DNA from: Hippophae tibetana
Lineage: Eukaryota > Streptophyta > Magnoliopsida > Rosales > Elaeagnaceae
Reading direction: 5' to 3'
Assembly: GCA_037013495.1 (NCBI GenBank)
Contig: JAZDXN010000026.1
Location: forward strand, 4,650,001 to 4,714,000
Length of the DNA: 64,000 bases
Made by a program: the position numbers and the translations under genes
Shown here: positions 13,301 through 26,721 of the stretch, one piece after another
Layout of the letters: each line of letters opens with the position of its first letter
Position numbering within the stretch: position 1 is the first letter of the stretch
The notes under the pieces: model-generated
What the model was told of the DNA's origin: nothing
What the model saw: the letters and a program-made list of their open reading frames with translations, nothing else
Database searches by the model: none

Positions 13301-14706
13301 AAGAGAAAAAGAAAGAGGATGTCGTTCACATTTTCAAAAACAACAAAACATTTGGTAAATATGAGTTACAACTTTCAAAGGACATAACTTTTGACTCGGG
13401 TATCGAAACCACTATTATAATATATCAAATCAGAGCTCGTTTCAAATTACACAATATGTTTTGGTCCCACCAAGGAAAATAGGTTTTGTACCCAAATTAA
13501 CACATTTACTTCACTTTCCGAGGGTTTAATGTTTTTCACGCACCATTTTCATTTTACTTAGTGCTAGTTTAATTCAATAGAGCTATAGAGGAGATATTGG
13601 TGCCGAACTAGGTTTGTTTCTTTATATTTTCAATCAGTCTCTATTCTTCATAAAAAATAAGAGAAGAGAAAAAGAAAGAGGATGTCGTTCACGTTTTCAA
13701 AAACAACAAAACATTTTGTAAATATGAGTTACAACTTTCAACGAAGATAACTTTTGACTCGGGTATCGAAACCGCTATTGTAATATATCAAATGGGAGCT
13801 CGTTTCAAATTACACAATATGTTTTGGTCCCACCAAGTAAAATAGTTTTTGTACCCAAATCAACACATTTACTTCACTTTCCGAGGGTTTAATGTTTTTC
13901 ACGCACCATTTTCATTTTACTTAGTGCTAGTTTAATTCAATAGAGCTATAGAGGAGATATTAGTGCCAACATAGGGTTGTTTCTTTATATTTTCAATAAG
14001 TCTCTATTGTTCAAGAAAAAAATAAGAGAAGAGAAAAAGAAAGAGGATGTCGTTCACATTTTCAAAAACAACAAAACATTTTGTAAATATGAGTTACAAC
14101 TTTCAACGGAGATAAATTTTGACTCGGGTATCGAAACCGCTATTATAATATATCAAATCGGAGCTCGTTTCAAATTACACAATATGTTTTGGTCCCACCA
14201 AGGAAAATAGTTTTTGTACCCAAATTAACACATTTACTTCACTTTCCGAGGGTTTAATGTTTTTCACGCACCATTTTTATTTTACTTAGTGCTAGTTTAA
14301 TTCAATAGAGCTATAGAGGAGATATTAGTGCCAACATAGGGTTGTTTCTTTATATTTTCAATAAGTCTCTATTCTTCAAGAAAAAAATAAGAGAAGAGAA
14401 AAAGAAAGAGGATGTCGTTCACATTTTCAAAAACAACAAAACATTTTGTAAATATGAGTTACAACTTTCAACGGAGATAACTTTTGACTCGGGTATCGAA
14501 ACCGCTATTATAATATATCAAATGGTAGCTCGTTTCAAATTACACAATATGTTTTGGTCCCACCAAGGAAAATCGTTTTTGTACCCAAATTACCACATTT
14601 ACTTTACTTACCGAGGGTTTAAAGTTTTACACGCACCATTTTCATTTTACTTAGTGCTAGTTTAATTCAATAGAGCTATAGAGGAGATATTGGTGCCAAC
14701 CTAGGG

Positions 14707-16524
14707 TTGTTTCTTTATATTTTCAATAAGTCTGTATTCTTCAAGAAAAAAATAAGAGAAGGGAAAAAGAAAGAGGATGTCGTTCACATTTTCAAAAACA
14801 ACAAAACATTTGGTAAATATGAGTTACAACTTTCAAAGGACATAACTTTTGACTCGGGTATCGAAACCACTATTATAATATATCAAATCGAAGCTCGTAT
14901 TAAATTACACAATATTTTTTGGTCCTGCCAAAGAATATCGTTTTTGTACCCAAATTTATTCGTTTACATCTTTTAATGGGTGTTTAAAGTTTGTGACGCA
15001 CCATTTTAATTTTTCTTACTTCTGGTTTAATTCAATAGAGCTATATAGGAGATATTGGTGCCGACCTAGGGTTGTTTCTTTATATTTTCAATCAGTCTCT
15101 ATTCTTCACAAAAAATAAGAGAAGAGAAAAAGAAAGAGGATGTCGTTCACATTTTCAAAAACAACAAAACATTTGGTAAGTATGAGTTACAACTTTCAAC
15201 GGAGATAAATTTTGACTCGGGTATCGAAACCGCTTTTATAATATATCAAATCGAAGCTCGTATCAAATTACACAATATATTTTGGTCCCGTCCAAGAAAA
15301 TCGTTTTTGTAACCAAATTAATTCGTTTACATCACTTAATTGGTGTTTAAAGTTTGTGACGTACCATTTTCATTTTTCTTACTTTTGGTTTAATTCAATA
15401 GAGCTATATAGGTGATATTGGTGCCGACCTAGGGTTGTTTCTTTATATTTTCAATCAGTCACTATTCTTCACAAAAAATAAGAGAAGAGAAAAAGAAAGA
15501 GGATGTCGTTCACATTTTCTAAAACAACAAAACATTTGGTAAATATGAGTTACAAATTTCAACGGAGATAAGTTTTGACTCGGGTATCGAAACCGCTATT
15601 ATAATATATCAAAATCAGAGCTCGTTTCAAATTACACAATATGTTTTGGTCCCACCAAGGAAAATAGGTTTTGTACCCAAATTAACACATTTACTTCACT
15701 TTCCGAGGGTTTAATGTTTTTCACGCACCATTTTCATTTTACTTAGTGCTAGTTTAATTCAATAGAGCTATAGAGGAGATATTGGTGCCAAACTAGGTTT
15801 GTTTCTTTATATTTTCAATCAGTCTCTATTCTTCATAAAAAATAAGAGAAGAGAAAAAGAAAGAGGATGTCGTTCACATTTTCAAAAACAACAAAACATT
15901 TTGTAAATATGAGTTACAACTTTCAACGGAGATAACTTTTGACTCGGGTATCGAAACCGCTATTATAATATATCAAATGGGAGCTCGTTTCAAATTACAC
16001 AATATGTTTTGGTCCCACCAAGGAAAATCGTTTTTGTACCCAAATTAACACATTTACTTTACTTACCGAGGGTTTAAAGTTTTACACGCACCATTTTCAT
16101 TTTACTTAGTGCTAGTTTAATTCAATAGAGCTATAGAGGAGATATTGGTGCCAACCTAGGGTTGTTTCTTTAAATTTTCAATAAGTCTGTATTCTTCAAG
16201 AAAAAAATAAGAGAAGGGAAAAAGAAAGAGGATGTCGTTCACATTTTCAAAAACAACAAAACATTTGGTAAATATGAGTTACAACTTTCAACGGACATAA
16301 CTTTTGACACGGGTATGGAAACCACTATTATAATATATCAAATCAAAGCTCGTATTAAATTACACAATATTTTTTGGTCCCGCCAAAGAAAATCGTTTTT
16401 GTAACCAAATTACATAGTTTACATCACTTAATGGTTGTTTAAAGTTTGTGATGCACCATTTTCATTTTTCTTACTTCTGGTTTAATTCAATAGAGCTATA
16501 TAGGAGATATTGGTGCCGACCTAG
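14707..16524 (+). repeat. Five-monomer block m6-m7-m8-m5-m6', copy 3
   Basis: Third copy, with 'cctgccaaagaatatcg' at about 14,925, the 'catcttttaatggg' linker, 'gagataagttttgac' at about 15,566 and the extra A at about 15,609. The m6 monomer here has 'gactcgggtatcg' where the other two copies have 'gacacgggtatgg', a change compatible with local conversion by a neighbouring class. After the block the order departs from copy 2: an m7 monomer follows instead of m3. Confidence 0.7.
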
Positions 16525-17252
16525 GGTTGTTTCTTTATATTTTCAGTCAGTCTCTATTCTTCACAAAAAATAAGAGAAGAGAAAAAGAAAGAGGATGTCG
16601 TTCACATTTTCAAAAACAACAAAACATTTGGTAAGTATGAGTTACAACTTTCAACGGAGATAAATTTTGACTCGGGTATCGAAACCGCTTTTATAATATA
16701 TCAAATCGAAGCTCGTATCAAATTACACAATATATTTTGGTCCCGTCCAAGAAAATCGTTTTCGTAACCAAATTAATTCGTTTACATCACTTAATTGGTG
16801 TTTAAAGTTTGTGACGTACCATTTTCATTTTTCTTACTTTTGGTTTAATTCAATAGAGCTATATAGGTGATATTGGTGCCGACTTAGGGATGTTTCTTTA
16901 TATTTTCAATCAGTCACTATTCTTCACAAAAAAATAAGAGAATAGAAAAAGAAAGAGGATGTCGTTCACATTTTCTAAAACAACAAAACATTTGGTAAAT
17001 ATGAGTTACAAATTTCAACGGAGATAACTTTTGACTCGGGTATCGAAACCGCTATTATAATATATCAAATCAGAGCTCGTTTGAAATTACACAATATGTT
17101 TTGGTTCCACCAAGAAAAATAGTTTTTGTAACCAAATTAACACATTTACTTCACTTTCCGAGGGTTCAATGTTTTTCACGCACCATTTTCATTTTACTAA
17201 GTGCTAGTTTAATTCAATAGAGCTATAGAGGAGATATTAGTGCCAACATAGG

Positions 17253-17980
17253 GTTGTTTCTTTATATTTTCAATAAGTCTCTATTCTTCAAGAAAAAAAT
17301 AAGAGAAGAGAAAAAGAAAGAGGATGTCCTTCACATTTTCTAAAACAACAAAACATTTGGTAAATATGAGTTACAACTTTCAAAGGACATAACTTTTGAC
17401 TCGGGTATCGAAACCACTATTATAATATATCAAATCGAAGCTCGTATTAAATTACCCAATATTTTTTGGTCCTGCCAAAGAAAATCGTTTTTGTACCCAA
17501 ATTAACACATTTACTTCACTTTCCGAGGGTTTAATGTTTTTCACGCACCATTTTCATTTTACTTAGTGCTACGTTAATTCAATAGAGCTATAGAGGAGAT
17601 ATTGGTGCCGAACTAGGTTTGTTTCTTTATATTTTCAATCAGTCTCTATTCTTCAAGAAAAAAATAAGAGAAGAGAAAAAGAAAGAGGATGTCCTTCACA
17701 TTTTCTAAAACAACAAAACATTTGGTAAATATGAGTTACAACTTTCAAAGGACATAACTTTTGACTCGGGTATCGAAACCACTATTATAATATATCAAAT
17801 CGAAGCTCGTATTAAATTACCCAATATATTTTGGTCCTGCCAAAGAAAATCGTTTTTGTACCCAAATTAACACATTTACTTTACTTACCGAGGGTTTAAA
17901 GTTTTACACTCACCATTTTCATTTTACTTAGTGCTAGTTTAATTCAATAGAGCTATAGAGGAGATATTGGTGCCAACCTA
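17253..17980 (+). repeat. Local tandem duplication of one hybrid monomer
   Basis: Two adjacent monomers share the private marker 'gatgtccttcac' (about 17,324 and 17,688; all others I checked read 'gatgtcgttcac') together with 'ttctaaaac' and an m2-like 'aaattacccaatat' end. The pair looks like a recent single-monomer duplication of an m3/m2-type hybrid. It lies just inside the left domain, near the change to regular higher-order repeats. Confidence 0.65.
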
Positions 17981-18712
17981 GGGTTGTTTCTTTATATTTT
18001 CAATAAGTCTGTATTCTTCAAGAAAAAAATAAGAGAAGGGAAAAAGAAAGAGGATGTCGTTCACATTTTCTAAAACAACAAAACATTTGGTAAATATGAG
18101 TTACAAATTTCAACGGAGATAACTTTTGACTCGGGTATCGAAACCGCTTTTATAATATATCAAATCGAAGCTCGTATCAAATTACACAATATATTTTGGT
18201 CCCTTCCAAGAAAATCGTTTTTGTAACCAAATTAATTCGTTTACATCACTTAATTGGTGTTTAAAGTTTGTGACGTACCATTTTCATTTTTCTTACTTTT
18301 GGTTTAATTCAATAGAGCTATATAGGTGATATTGGTGCCGACCTAGGGTTGGTTCTTTATATTTTCAATCAGTCACTATTCTTCACAAAAAAATAAGAGA
18401 AGAGAAAAAGAAAGAGGATGTCGTTCACATTTTCTAAAACAACAAAACATTTGGTAAATATGAGTTACAAATTTCAACGGAGATAACTTTTGACTCGGGT
18501 ATCGAAACCGCTATTATAATATATCAAATCAGAGCTCGTTTCAAATTACACAATATGTTTTGGTTCCACCAAGAAAAATAGTTTTTGTACCCAAATTAAC
18601 ATATTTACTTCACTTTCCGAGGGTTTAATGTTTTTCACGCACCATTTTCATTTTACTAAGTGCTAGTTTAATTCAATAGATCTATAGAGGAGATATTAGT
18701 GCCAACATAGGG

Positions 18713-21700
18713 TTGTTTCTTTATATTTTCAATAAGTCTCTATTCTTCAAGAAAAAAATAAGAGAAGAGAAAAAGAAAGAGGATGTCGTTCACATTTTCA
18801 AAAACAACAAAACATTTGTTAAATATGAGTTACAAATTTCAACGGAGATAAATTTTGACTCGGGTATCGAAACCGCTATTATAATATATCAAATCGGAGC
18901 TCGTTTCAAATTACACAATATGTTTTGGTCCCACCAAGGAAAATAGTTTTTGTACCCAAATTAACACATTTACTTCACTTTCCGACGGTTTAATGTTTTT
19001 CACGCACCATTTTTATTTTACTTAGTGCTAGTTTAATTCAATAGAGCTATAGAGGAGATATTAGTGCCAACATAGGGTTGTTTCTTTATATTTTCAATAA
19101 GTCTCTATTCTTCAAGAAAAAAATAAGAGAAGAGAAAAAGAAAGAGGATGTCGTTCACATTTTCAAAAACAACAAAACATTTGGTAAATATGAGTTACAA
19201 CTTTCAAAGGACATAACTTTTGACTCGGGTATCGAAACCACTATTATAATATATCAAATCGAAGCTCGTATTAAATTACCCAATATTTTTTGGTCCTGCC
19301 AAAGAAAATCGTTTTTGTACCCAAATTTATTCGTTTACATCATTTAATGGGTGTTTAAATTTGTGATGCACCATTTTCATTTTTCTTACTTCTGGTTTAA
19401 TTCAATAGAGCTATATAGGAGATATTGGTGCCGACCTAGGGTTGTTTGTTTATATTTTCAGTCAGTCTCTATTCTTCACAAAAAATAAGAGAAGAGAAAA
19501 AGAAAGAGGATGTCGTTCACATTTTCTAAAACAACAAAACATTTGGTAAATATGAGTTACAAATTTCAACGGAGATAACTTTTGACTCGGGTATCGAAAC
19601 CGCTATTATAATATATCAAATCAGAGCTCGTTTCAAATTACACAATATTTTTTTGTTCCACCAAGAAAAATCGTTTTTGTAGCCAAATTAACACATTTAC
19701 TTCACTTTCCGAGGGTTTAATGTTTTTCACGCACCATTTTCATTTTACTTAGTGCTAGTTTAATTCAATAGAGCTATAGAGGAGATATTAGTGCCAACAT
19801 AGGGTTGTTTCTTTATATTTTCAATAAGTCTCTATTCTTCAAGAAAAAAATAAGAGAAGAGAAAAAGAAAGAGGATGTCGTTCACATTTTCAAAAACAAC
19901 AAAACATTTGGTAAATATGAGTTACAACTTTCAAAGGACATAACTTTTGACTCGGGTATCGAAACCACTATTATAATATATCAAATCAGAGCTCGTTTCA
20001 AATTACACAATATGTTTTGGTCCCACCATGGAAAATAGGTTTTGTACCCAAATTAACACATTTACTTCACTTTCCGAGGGTTTAATGTTTTTCACGCACC
20101 ATTTTCATTTTACTTAGTGCTACGTTAATTCAATAGAGCTAGAGAGGAGATATTGGTGCCGAACTAGGTTTGTTTCTTTATATTTTCAATCAGTCTCTAT
20201 TCTTCATAAAAAATAAGAGAAGAGAAAAAGAAAGAGGATGTCGTTCACATTTTCAAAAACAACAAAACATTTTGTAAATATGAGTTACAACTTTCAACGG
20301 AGATAACTTTTGACTCGGGTATCGAAACCGCTATTATAATATATGAAATGGGAGCTCGTTTCAAATTACACAATATGTTTTGGTCCCACCAAGGAAAATC
20401 GTTTTTGTACCCAAATTAACACATTTACTTTACTTACCGAGGGTTTAAAGTTTTACACGCACCATTTTCATTTTACTTAGTGCTAGTTTAATTCAATAGA
20501 GCTATAGAGGAGATATTGGTGCCAACCTAGGGTTGTTTCTTTATATTTTCAATAAGTCTGTATTCTTCAAGAAAAAAATAAGAGAAGGGAAAAAGAAAGA
20601 GGATGTCGTTCACATTTTCAAAAACAACAAAATATTTGGTAAATATGAGTTACAACTTTCAAAGGACATAACTTTTGACACGGGTATGGAAACCACTATT
20701 ATAATATATCAAATCGAAGCTCGTATTAAATTACACAATATTTTTTGGTCCCGCCAAAGAAAATCGTTTTTGTAACCAAATTACATAGTTTACATCACTT
20801 AATGGCTGTTTAAAGTTTATGATGCACCATTTTCATTTTTATTTACTTCTGGTTTAATTCAATAGAGCTATATAGGAGATATTGGTGCCGACCTAGGGTT
20901 GTTTCTTTATATTTTCAGTCAGTCTCTATTCTTCACAAAAAATAAGAGAAGAGAAAAAGAAAGAGGATGTCGTTCACATTTTCAAAAACAACAAAACATT
21001 TGGTAAGTATGAGTTACAACTTTCAACGGAGATAAATTTTGACTCGGGTATCGAAACCGCTTTTATAATATATCAAATCAGAGCTCGTTTCAAATTACAC
21101 AATATGTTTTGGTTCCATCAAGAAAAATAGTTTTTGTACCCAAATTAACACATTTACTTCACTTTCCGAGGGTTTAATGTTTTTCACGCACCATTTTCAT
21201 TTTACTAAGTGCTAGTTTAATTCAATAGAGCTATAGAGGAGATATTAGTGCCAACATAGGGTTGTTTCTTTATATTTTCAATAAGTCTCTATTCTTCAAG
21301 AAAAAAATAAGAGAAGAGAAAAAGAAAGAGGATGTCGTTCACATTTTCAAAAACAACAAAACATTTGTTAAATATGAGTTACAAATTTCAACGGAGATAA
21401 ATTTTGACTCGGGTATCGAAACCGCTATTATAATATATCAAATCGGAGCTCGTTTCAAATTACACAATATGTTTTGGTCCCACCAAGGAAAATAGTTTTT
21501 GTACCCAAATTAACACATTTACTTCACTTTCCGACGGTTTAATGTTTTTCACGCACCATTTTTATTTTACTTAGTGCTAGTTTAATTCAATAGAGCTATA
21601 GAGGAGATATTAGTGCCAACATAGGGTTGTTTCTTTATATTTTCAATAAGTCTCTATTCTTCAAGAAAAAAATAAGAGAAGAGAAAAAGAAAGAGGATGT

Positions 21701-22717
21701 CGTTCACATTTTCAAAAACAACAAAACATTTGGTAAATATGAGTTACAACTTTCAAAGGACATAACTTTTGACTCGGGTATCGAAACCACTATTATAATA
21801 TATCAAATCGAAGCTCGTATTAAATTACCCAATATTTTTTGGTCCCGCCAAAGAAAATCGTTTTTGTACCCAAATTTATTCGTTTACATCATTTAATGGG
21901 TGTTTAAATTTGTGATGCACCATTTTCATTTTTCTTACTTCTGGTTTAATTCAATAGAGCTATATAAGAGATATTGGTGCCGACCTAGGGTTGTTTGTTT
22001 ATATTTTCAGTCAGTCTCTATTCTTCACAAAAAATAAGAGAAGAGAAAAAGAAAGAGGATGTCGTTCACATTTTCTAAAACAACAAAACATTTGGTAAAT
22101 ATGAGTTACAAATTTCAACGGAGATAACTTTTGACTCGGGTATCGAAACCGCTTTTAAAATATATCAAATCGAAACTCGTATCAAATTACACAATATATT
22201 TTGGTCCCGTCCAAGAAAATCGTTTTTGTAACCAAATTAATTCGTTTACATCACTTAATTGGTGTTTAAAGTTTGTGACGTACCATTTTCATTTTTCTTA
22301 CTTTTGGTTTAATTCAATAGAGCTATATAGGTGATATTGGTGCCGACCTAGGGTTGTTTCTTTATATTTTCAATCAGTCACTATTCTTCACAAAAAAATA
22401 AGAGAAGAGAAAAAGAAAGAGGATGTCGTTCACATTTTCTAAAACAACAAAACATTTGGTAAATATGAGTTACAAATTTCAACGGAGATAACTTTTGACT
22501 CGGGAATCGAAACCGCTATTATAATATATCAAATCAGAGCTCGTTTCAAATTACACAATATGTTTTGGTTCCACCAAGAAAAATAGTTTTTGTACCCAAA
22601 TTAACACATTTACTTCACTTTCCGAGGGTTTAATGTTTTTCACGCACCATTTTCATTTTACTAAGTGCTAGTTTAATTCAATAGAGCTATAGAGGAGATA
22701 TTAGTGCCAACATAGGG
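18713..22717 (+). repeat. 11-mer higher-order repeat, copy 1 (4,005 bp)
   Basis: Order: m1, m2, m3, m4, m5, m6, m7/m8 fusion (about 20,897), m1, m2, m3/m7 fusion (about 21,990), m8. The first fusion begins as m7 ('ggtaagtatgag', 'ccgcttttataat') and ends as m8 ('cagagctcgtttc', 'aaaaatagttttt'). The second begins as m3 ('ttctaaaac') and ends as m7 ('cgtatcaaattac', 'cccgtccaag'). Private changes include 'atttttttgttcc' near 19,650 and 'ccaccatggaaaatagg' near 20,027. The unit equals a 7-mer plus a 4-mer version of the 8-mer. Confidence 0.75.
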
Positions 22718-25700
22718 TTGTTTCTTTATATTTTCAATAAGTCTCTATTCTTCAAGAAAAAAATAAGAGAAGAGAAAAAGAAAGAGGATGTCGTTCACAT
22801 TTTCAAAAACAACAAAACATTTGTTAAATATGAGTTACAAATTTCAACGGAGATAAATTTTGACTCGGGTATCGAAACCGCTATTATAATATATCAAATA
22901 GGAGCTCGTTTCAAATTACACAATATGTTTTGGTCCCACCAAGGAAAATAGTTTTTGTACCCAAATTAACACATTTACTTCACTTTCCGACGGTTTAATG
23001 TTTTTCACGCACCATTTTTATTTTACTTAGTGCTAGTTTAATTCAATAGAGCTATAGAGGAGATATTAGTGCCAACATAGGGTTGTTTCTTTATATTTTC
23101 AATAAGTCTCTATTCTTCAAGAAAAAAATAAGAGAAGAGAAAAAGAAAGAGGATGTCGTTCACATTTTCAAAAACAACAAACATTTGGTAAATATGAGTT
23201 ACAACTTTCAAAGGACATAACTTTTGACTCGGGTATCGAAACCACTATTATAATATATCAAATCGAAGCTCGTATTAAATTACCCAATATTTTTTGGTCC
23301 CGCCAAAGAAAATCGTTTTTGTACCCAAATTTATTCGTTTACATCATTTAATGGGTGTTTAAATTTGTGATGCACCATTTTCATTTTTCTTACTTCTGGT
23401 TTAATTCAATAGAGCTATATAGGAGATATTGGTGCCGACCTAGGGTTGTTTGTTTATATTTTCAGTCAGTCTCTATTCTTCACAAAAAATAAGAGAAGAG
23501 AAAAAGAAAGAGGATGTCGTTCACATTTTCTAAAACAACAAAACATTTGGTAAATATGAGTTACAAATTTCAACGGAGATAACTTTTGACTCGGGTATCG
23601 AAACCGCTATTATAATATATCAAATCAGAGCTCGTTTCAAATTACACTATATGTTTTGGTTCCACCAAGAAAAATCGTTTTTGTACCCAAATTAACACAT
23701 TTACTTCACTTTCCGAGGGTTTAATGTTTTTCACGCACCATTTTCATTTTACTTAGTGTTAGTTTAATTCAATAGAGCTATAGAGGAGATATTAGTGCCA
23801 ACATAGGGTTGTTTCTTTATATTTTCAATCAGTCTCTATTCTTCAAGAAAAAAATAAGAGAAGAGAAAAAGAAAGAGGATGTCGTTCACATTTTCAAAAA
23901 CAACAAAAAATTTGGTAAATATGAGTTACAACTTTCAAAGGACATAACTTTTGACTCGGGTATCGAAACCACTATTATAATATATCAAATCAGAGCTCGT
24001 TTCAAATTACACAATATGTTTTGGTCCCACCAAGGAAAATAGGTTTTGTACCCAAATTAACACATTTACTTCACTTTCCGAGGGTTTAATGTTTTTCACG
24101 CACCATTTTCATTTTACTTAGTGCTACGTTAATTCAATAGAGCTAGAGAGGAGATATTGGTGCCGAACTAGGTTTGTTTCTTTATATTTTCAATCAGTCT
24201 CTATTCTTCATAAAAAATAAGAGAAGAGAAAAAGAAAGAGGATGTCGTTCACATTTTCAAAAACAACAAAACATTTTGTAAATATGAGTTACAACTTTCA
24301 ACGGAGATAACTTTTGACTCGGGTATCGAAACCGCTATTATAATATATGAAATGGGAGCTCGTTTCAAATTACACAATATGTTTTGGTCCCACCAAGGAA
24401 AATCGTTTTTGTACCCAAATTAACACATTTACTTTACTTACCGAGGGTTTAAAGTTTTACACGCACCATTTTCATTTTACTTAGTGCTAGTTTAATTCAA
24501 TAGAGCTATAGAGGAGATATTGGTGCCAACCTAGGGTTGTTTCTTTATATTTTCAATAAGTCTGTATTCTTCAAGAAAAAAATAAGAGAAGGGAAAAAGA
24601 AAGAGGATGTCGTTCACATTTTCAAAAACAACAAAATATTTGGTAAATATGAGTTACAACTTTCAAAGGACATAACTTTTGACACGGGTATGGAAACCAC
24701 TATTATAATATATCAAATCGAAGCTCGTATTAAATTACACAATATTTTTTGGTCCCGCCAAAGAAAATCGTTTTTGTAACCAAATTACATAGTTTACCTC
24801 ACTTAATGGCTGTTTAAAGTTTATGATGCACCATTTTCATTTTTATTTACTTCTGGTTTAATTCAATAGAGCTATATAGGAGATATTGGTGCCGACCTAG
24901 GGTTGTTTCTTTATATTTTCAGTCAGTCTCTATTCTTCACAAAAAATAAGAGAAGAGAAAAAGAAAGAGGATGTCGTTCACATTTTCAAAAACAACAAAA
25001 CATTTGGTAAGTATGAGTTACAACTTTCAACGGAGATAAATTTTGACTCGGGTATCGAAACCGCTTTTATAATATATCAAATCAGAGCTCGTTTCAAATT
25101 ACACAATATGTTTTGGTTCCACCAAGAAAAATAGTTTTTGTACCCAAATTAACACATTTACTTCACTTTCCGAGGGTTTAATGTTTTTCACGCACCATTT
25201 TCATTTTACTAAGTGCTAGTTTAATTCAATAGAGCTATAGAGGAGATATTAGTGCCAACATAGGGTTGTTTCTTTATATTTTCAATAAGTCTCTATTCTT
25301 CAAGAAAAAAATAAGAGAAGAGAAAAAGAAAGAGGATGTCGTTCACATTTTCAAAAACAACAAAACATTTGTTAAATATGAGTTACAAATTTCAACGGAG
25401 ATAAATTTTGACTCGGGTATCGAAACCGCTATTATAATATATCAAATCGGAGCTCGTTTCAAATTACACAATATGTTTTGGTCCCACCAAGGAAAATAGT
25501 TTTTGTACCCAAATTAACACATTTACTTCACTTTCCGACGGTTTAATGTTTTTCACGCACCATTTTTATTTTACTTAGTGCTAGTTTAATTCAATAGAGC
25601 TATAGAGGAGATATTAGTGCCAACATAGGGTTGTTTCTTTATATTTTCAATAAGTCTCTATTCTTCAAGAAAAAAATAAGAGAAGAGAAAAAGAAAGAGG

Positions 25701-26721
25701 ATGTCGTTCACATTTTCAAAAACAACAAAACATTTGGTAAATATGAGTTACAACTTTCAAAGGACATAACTTTTGACTCGGGTATCGAAACCACTATTAT
25801 AATATATCAAATCGAAGCTCGTATTAAATTACCCAATGTTTTTTGGTCCCGCCAAAGAAAATCGTTTTTGTACCCAAATTTATTCGTTTACATCATTTAA
25901 TGGGTGTTTAAATTTGTGATGCACCATTTTCATTTTTCTTACTTCTGGTTTAATTCAATAGAGCTATATAGGAGATATTGGTGCCGACCTAGGGTTGTTT
26001 GTTTATATTTTCAGTCAGTCTCTATTCTTCACAAAAAATAAGAGAAGAGAAAAAGAAAGAGGATGTCGTTCACATTTTCTAAAACAACAAAACATTTGGT
26101 AAATATGAGTTACAAATTTCAACGGAGATAACTTTTGACTCGGGTATCGAAACCGCTTTTAAAATATATCAAATCGAAGCTCGTATCAAATTACACAATA
26201 TATTTTGGTCCCGTCCAAGAAAATCGTTTTTGTAACCAAATTAATTCGTTTACATCACTTAATTGGTGTTTAAAGTTTGTGACGTACCATTTTCATTTTT
26301 CTTACTTTTGGTTTAATTCAATAGAGCTATATAGGTGATATTGGTGCCGACCTAGGGTTGTTTCTTTATATTTTCAATCAGTCACTATTCTTCACAAAAA
26401 AATAAGAGAAGAGAAAAAGAAAGAGGATGTCGTTCACATTTTCTAAAACAACAAAACATTTGGTAAATATGAGTTACAAATTTCAACGGAGATAACTTTT
26501 GACTCGGGAATCGAAACCGCTATTATAATATATCAAATCAGAGCTCGTTTCAAATTACACAATATGTTTTGGTTCCACCAAGAAAAATAGTTTTTGTACC
26601 CAAATTAACACATTTACTTCACTTTCCGAGGGTTTAATGTTTTTCACGCACCATTTTCATTTTACTAAGTGCTAGTTTAATTCAATAGAGCTATAGAGGA
26701 GATATTAGTGCCAACATAGGG
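22718..26721 (+). repeat. 11-mer higher-order repeat, copy 2 (4,004 bp)
   Basis: Same 11-monomer order as the preceding unit, with the m7/m8 fusion at about 24,901 and the m3/m7 fusion at about 25,994. Its first m2 monomer has lost one A in 'aacaacaaacatttgg' (about 23,180); the second m2 (25,631) has not. The m4 monomer is the 'aacaaaaaatttgg' variant. Shared with copy 1 are 'tatgaaatgggagc' in m5 and 'aaaatatttgg' in m6. Confidence 0.75.

Larger units (their letters stand above)
150..18712 (+). repeat. Left domain: heterogeneous satellite block without a regular higher-order unit
   Basis: About 51 monomers of the same family, in an order that does not settle into one multi-monomer period. 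Recurring sub-blocks exist: m3-m4-m5-m6 at about 513, 1969, 5970 and 10,339, and a five-monomer block at 3061, 8520 and 14,707. The m6 monomers at 1605, 4516, 7062, 9975, 11,431 and 16,161 form a distinct variant (m6') with 'caacggacataac' and 'caaatcaaagctcg'; I do not see this variant to the right of 18.7 kb. m1-like monomers at 5244 and 12,159 carry 'aaggacataaattttgac' rather than the right-domain m1 sequence. The block looks older, or differently homogenised, than the sequence to its right. Confidence 0.8.

Noticed and set aside
22131-22334. Secondary open frames of 62-67 codons (22,131; 26,135; 34,211; 36,759; 44,329; 45,421; 49,425; 53,500; 55,683; 12,080)
   Set aside because: They run through the linker in other frames, start at TTG or GTG, and exist only where particular linker variants lack stops. 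Nothing supports translation.
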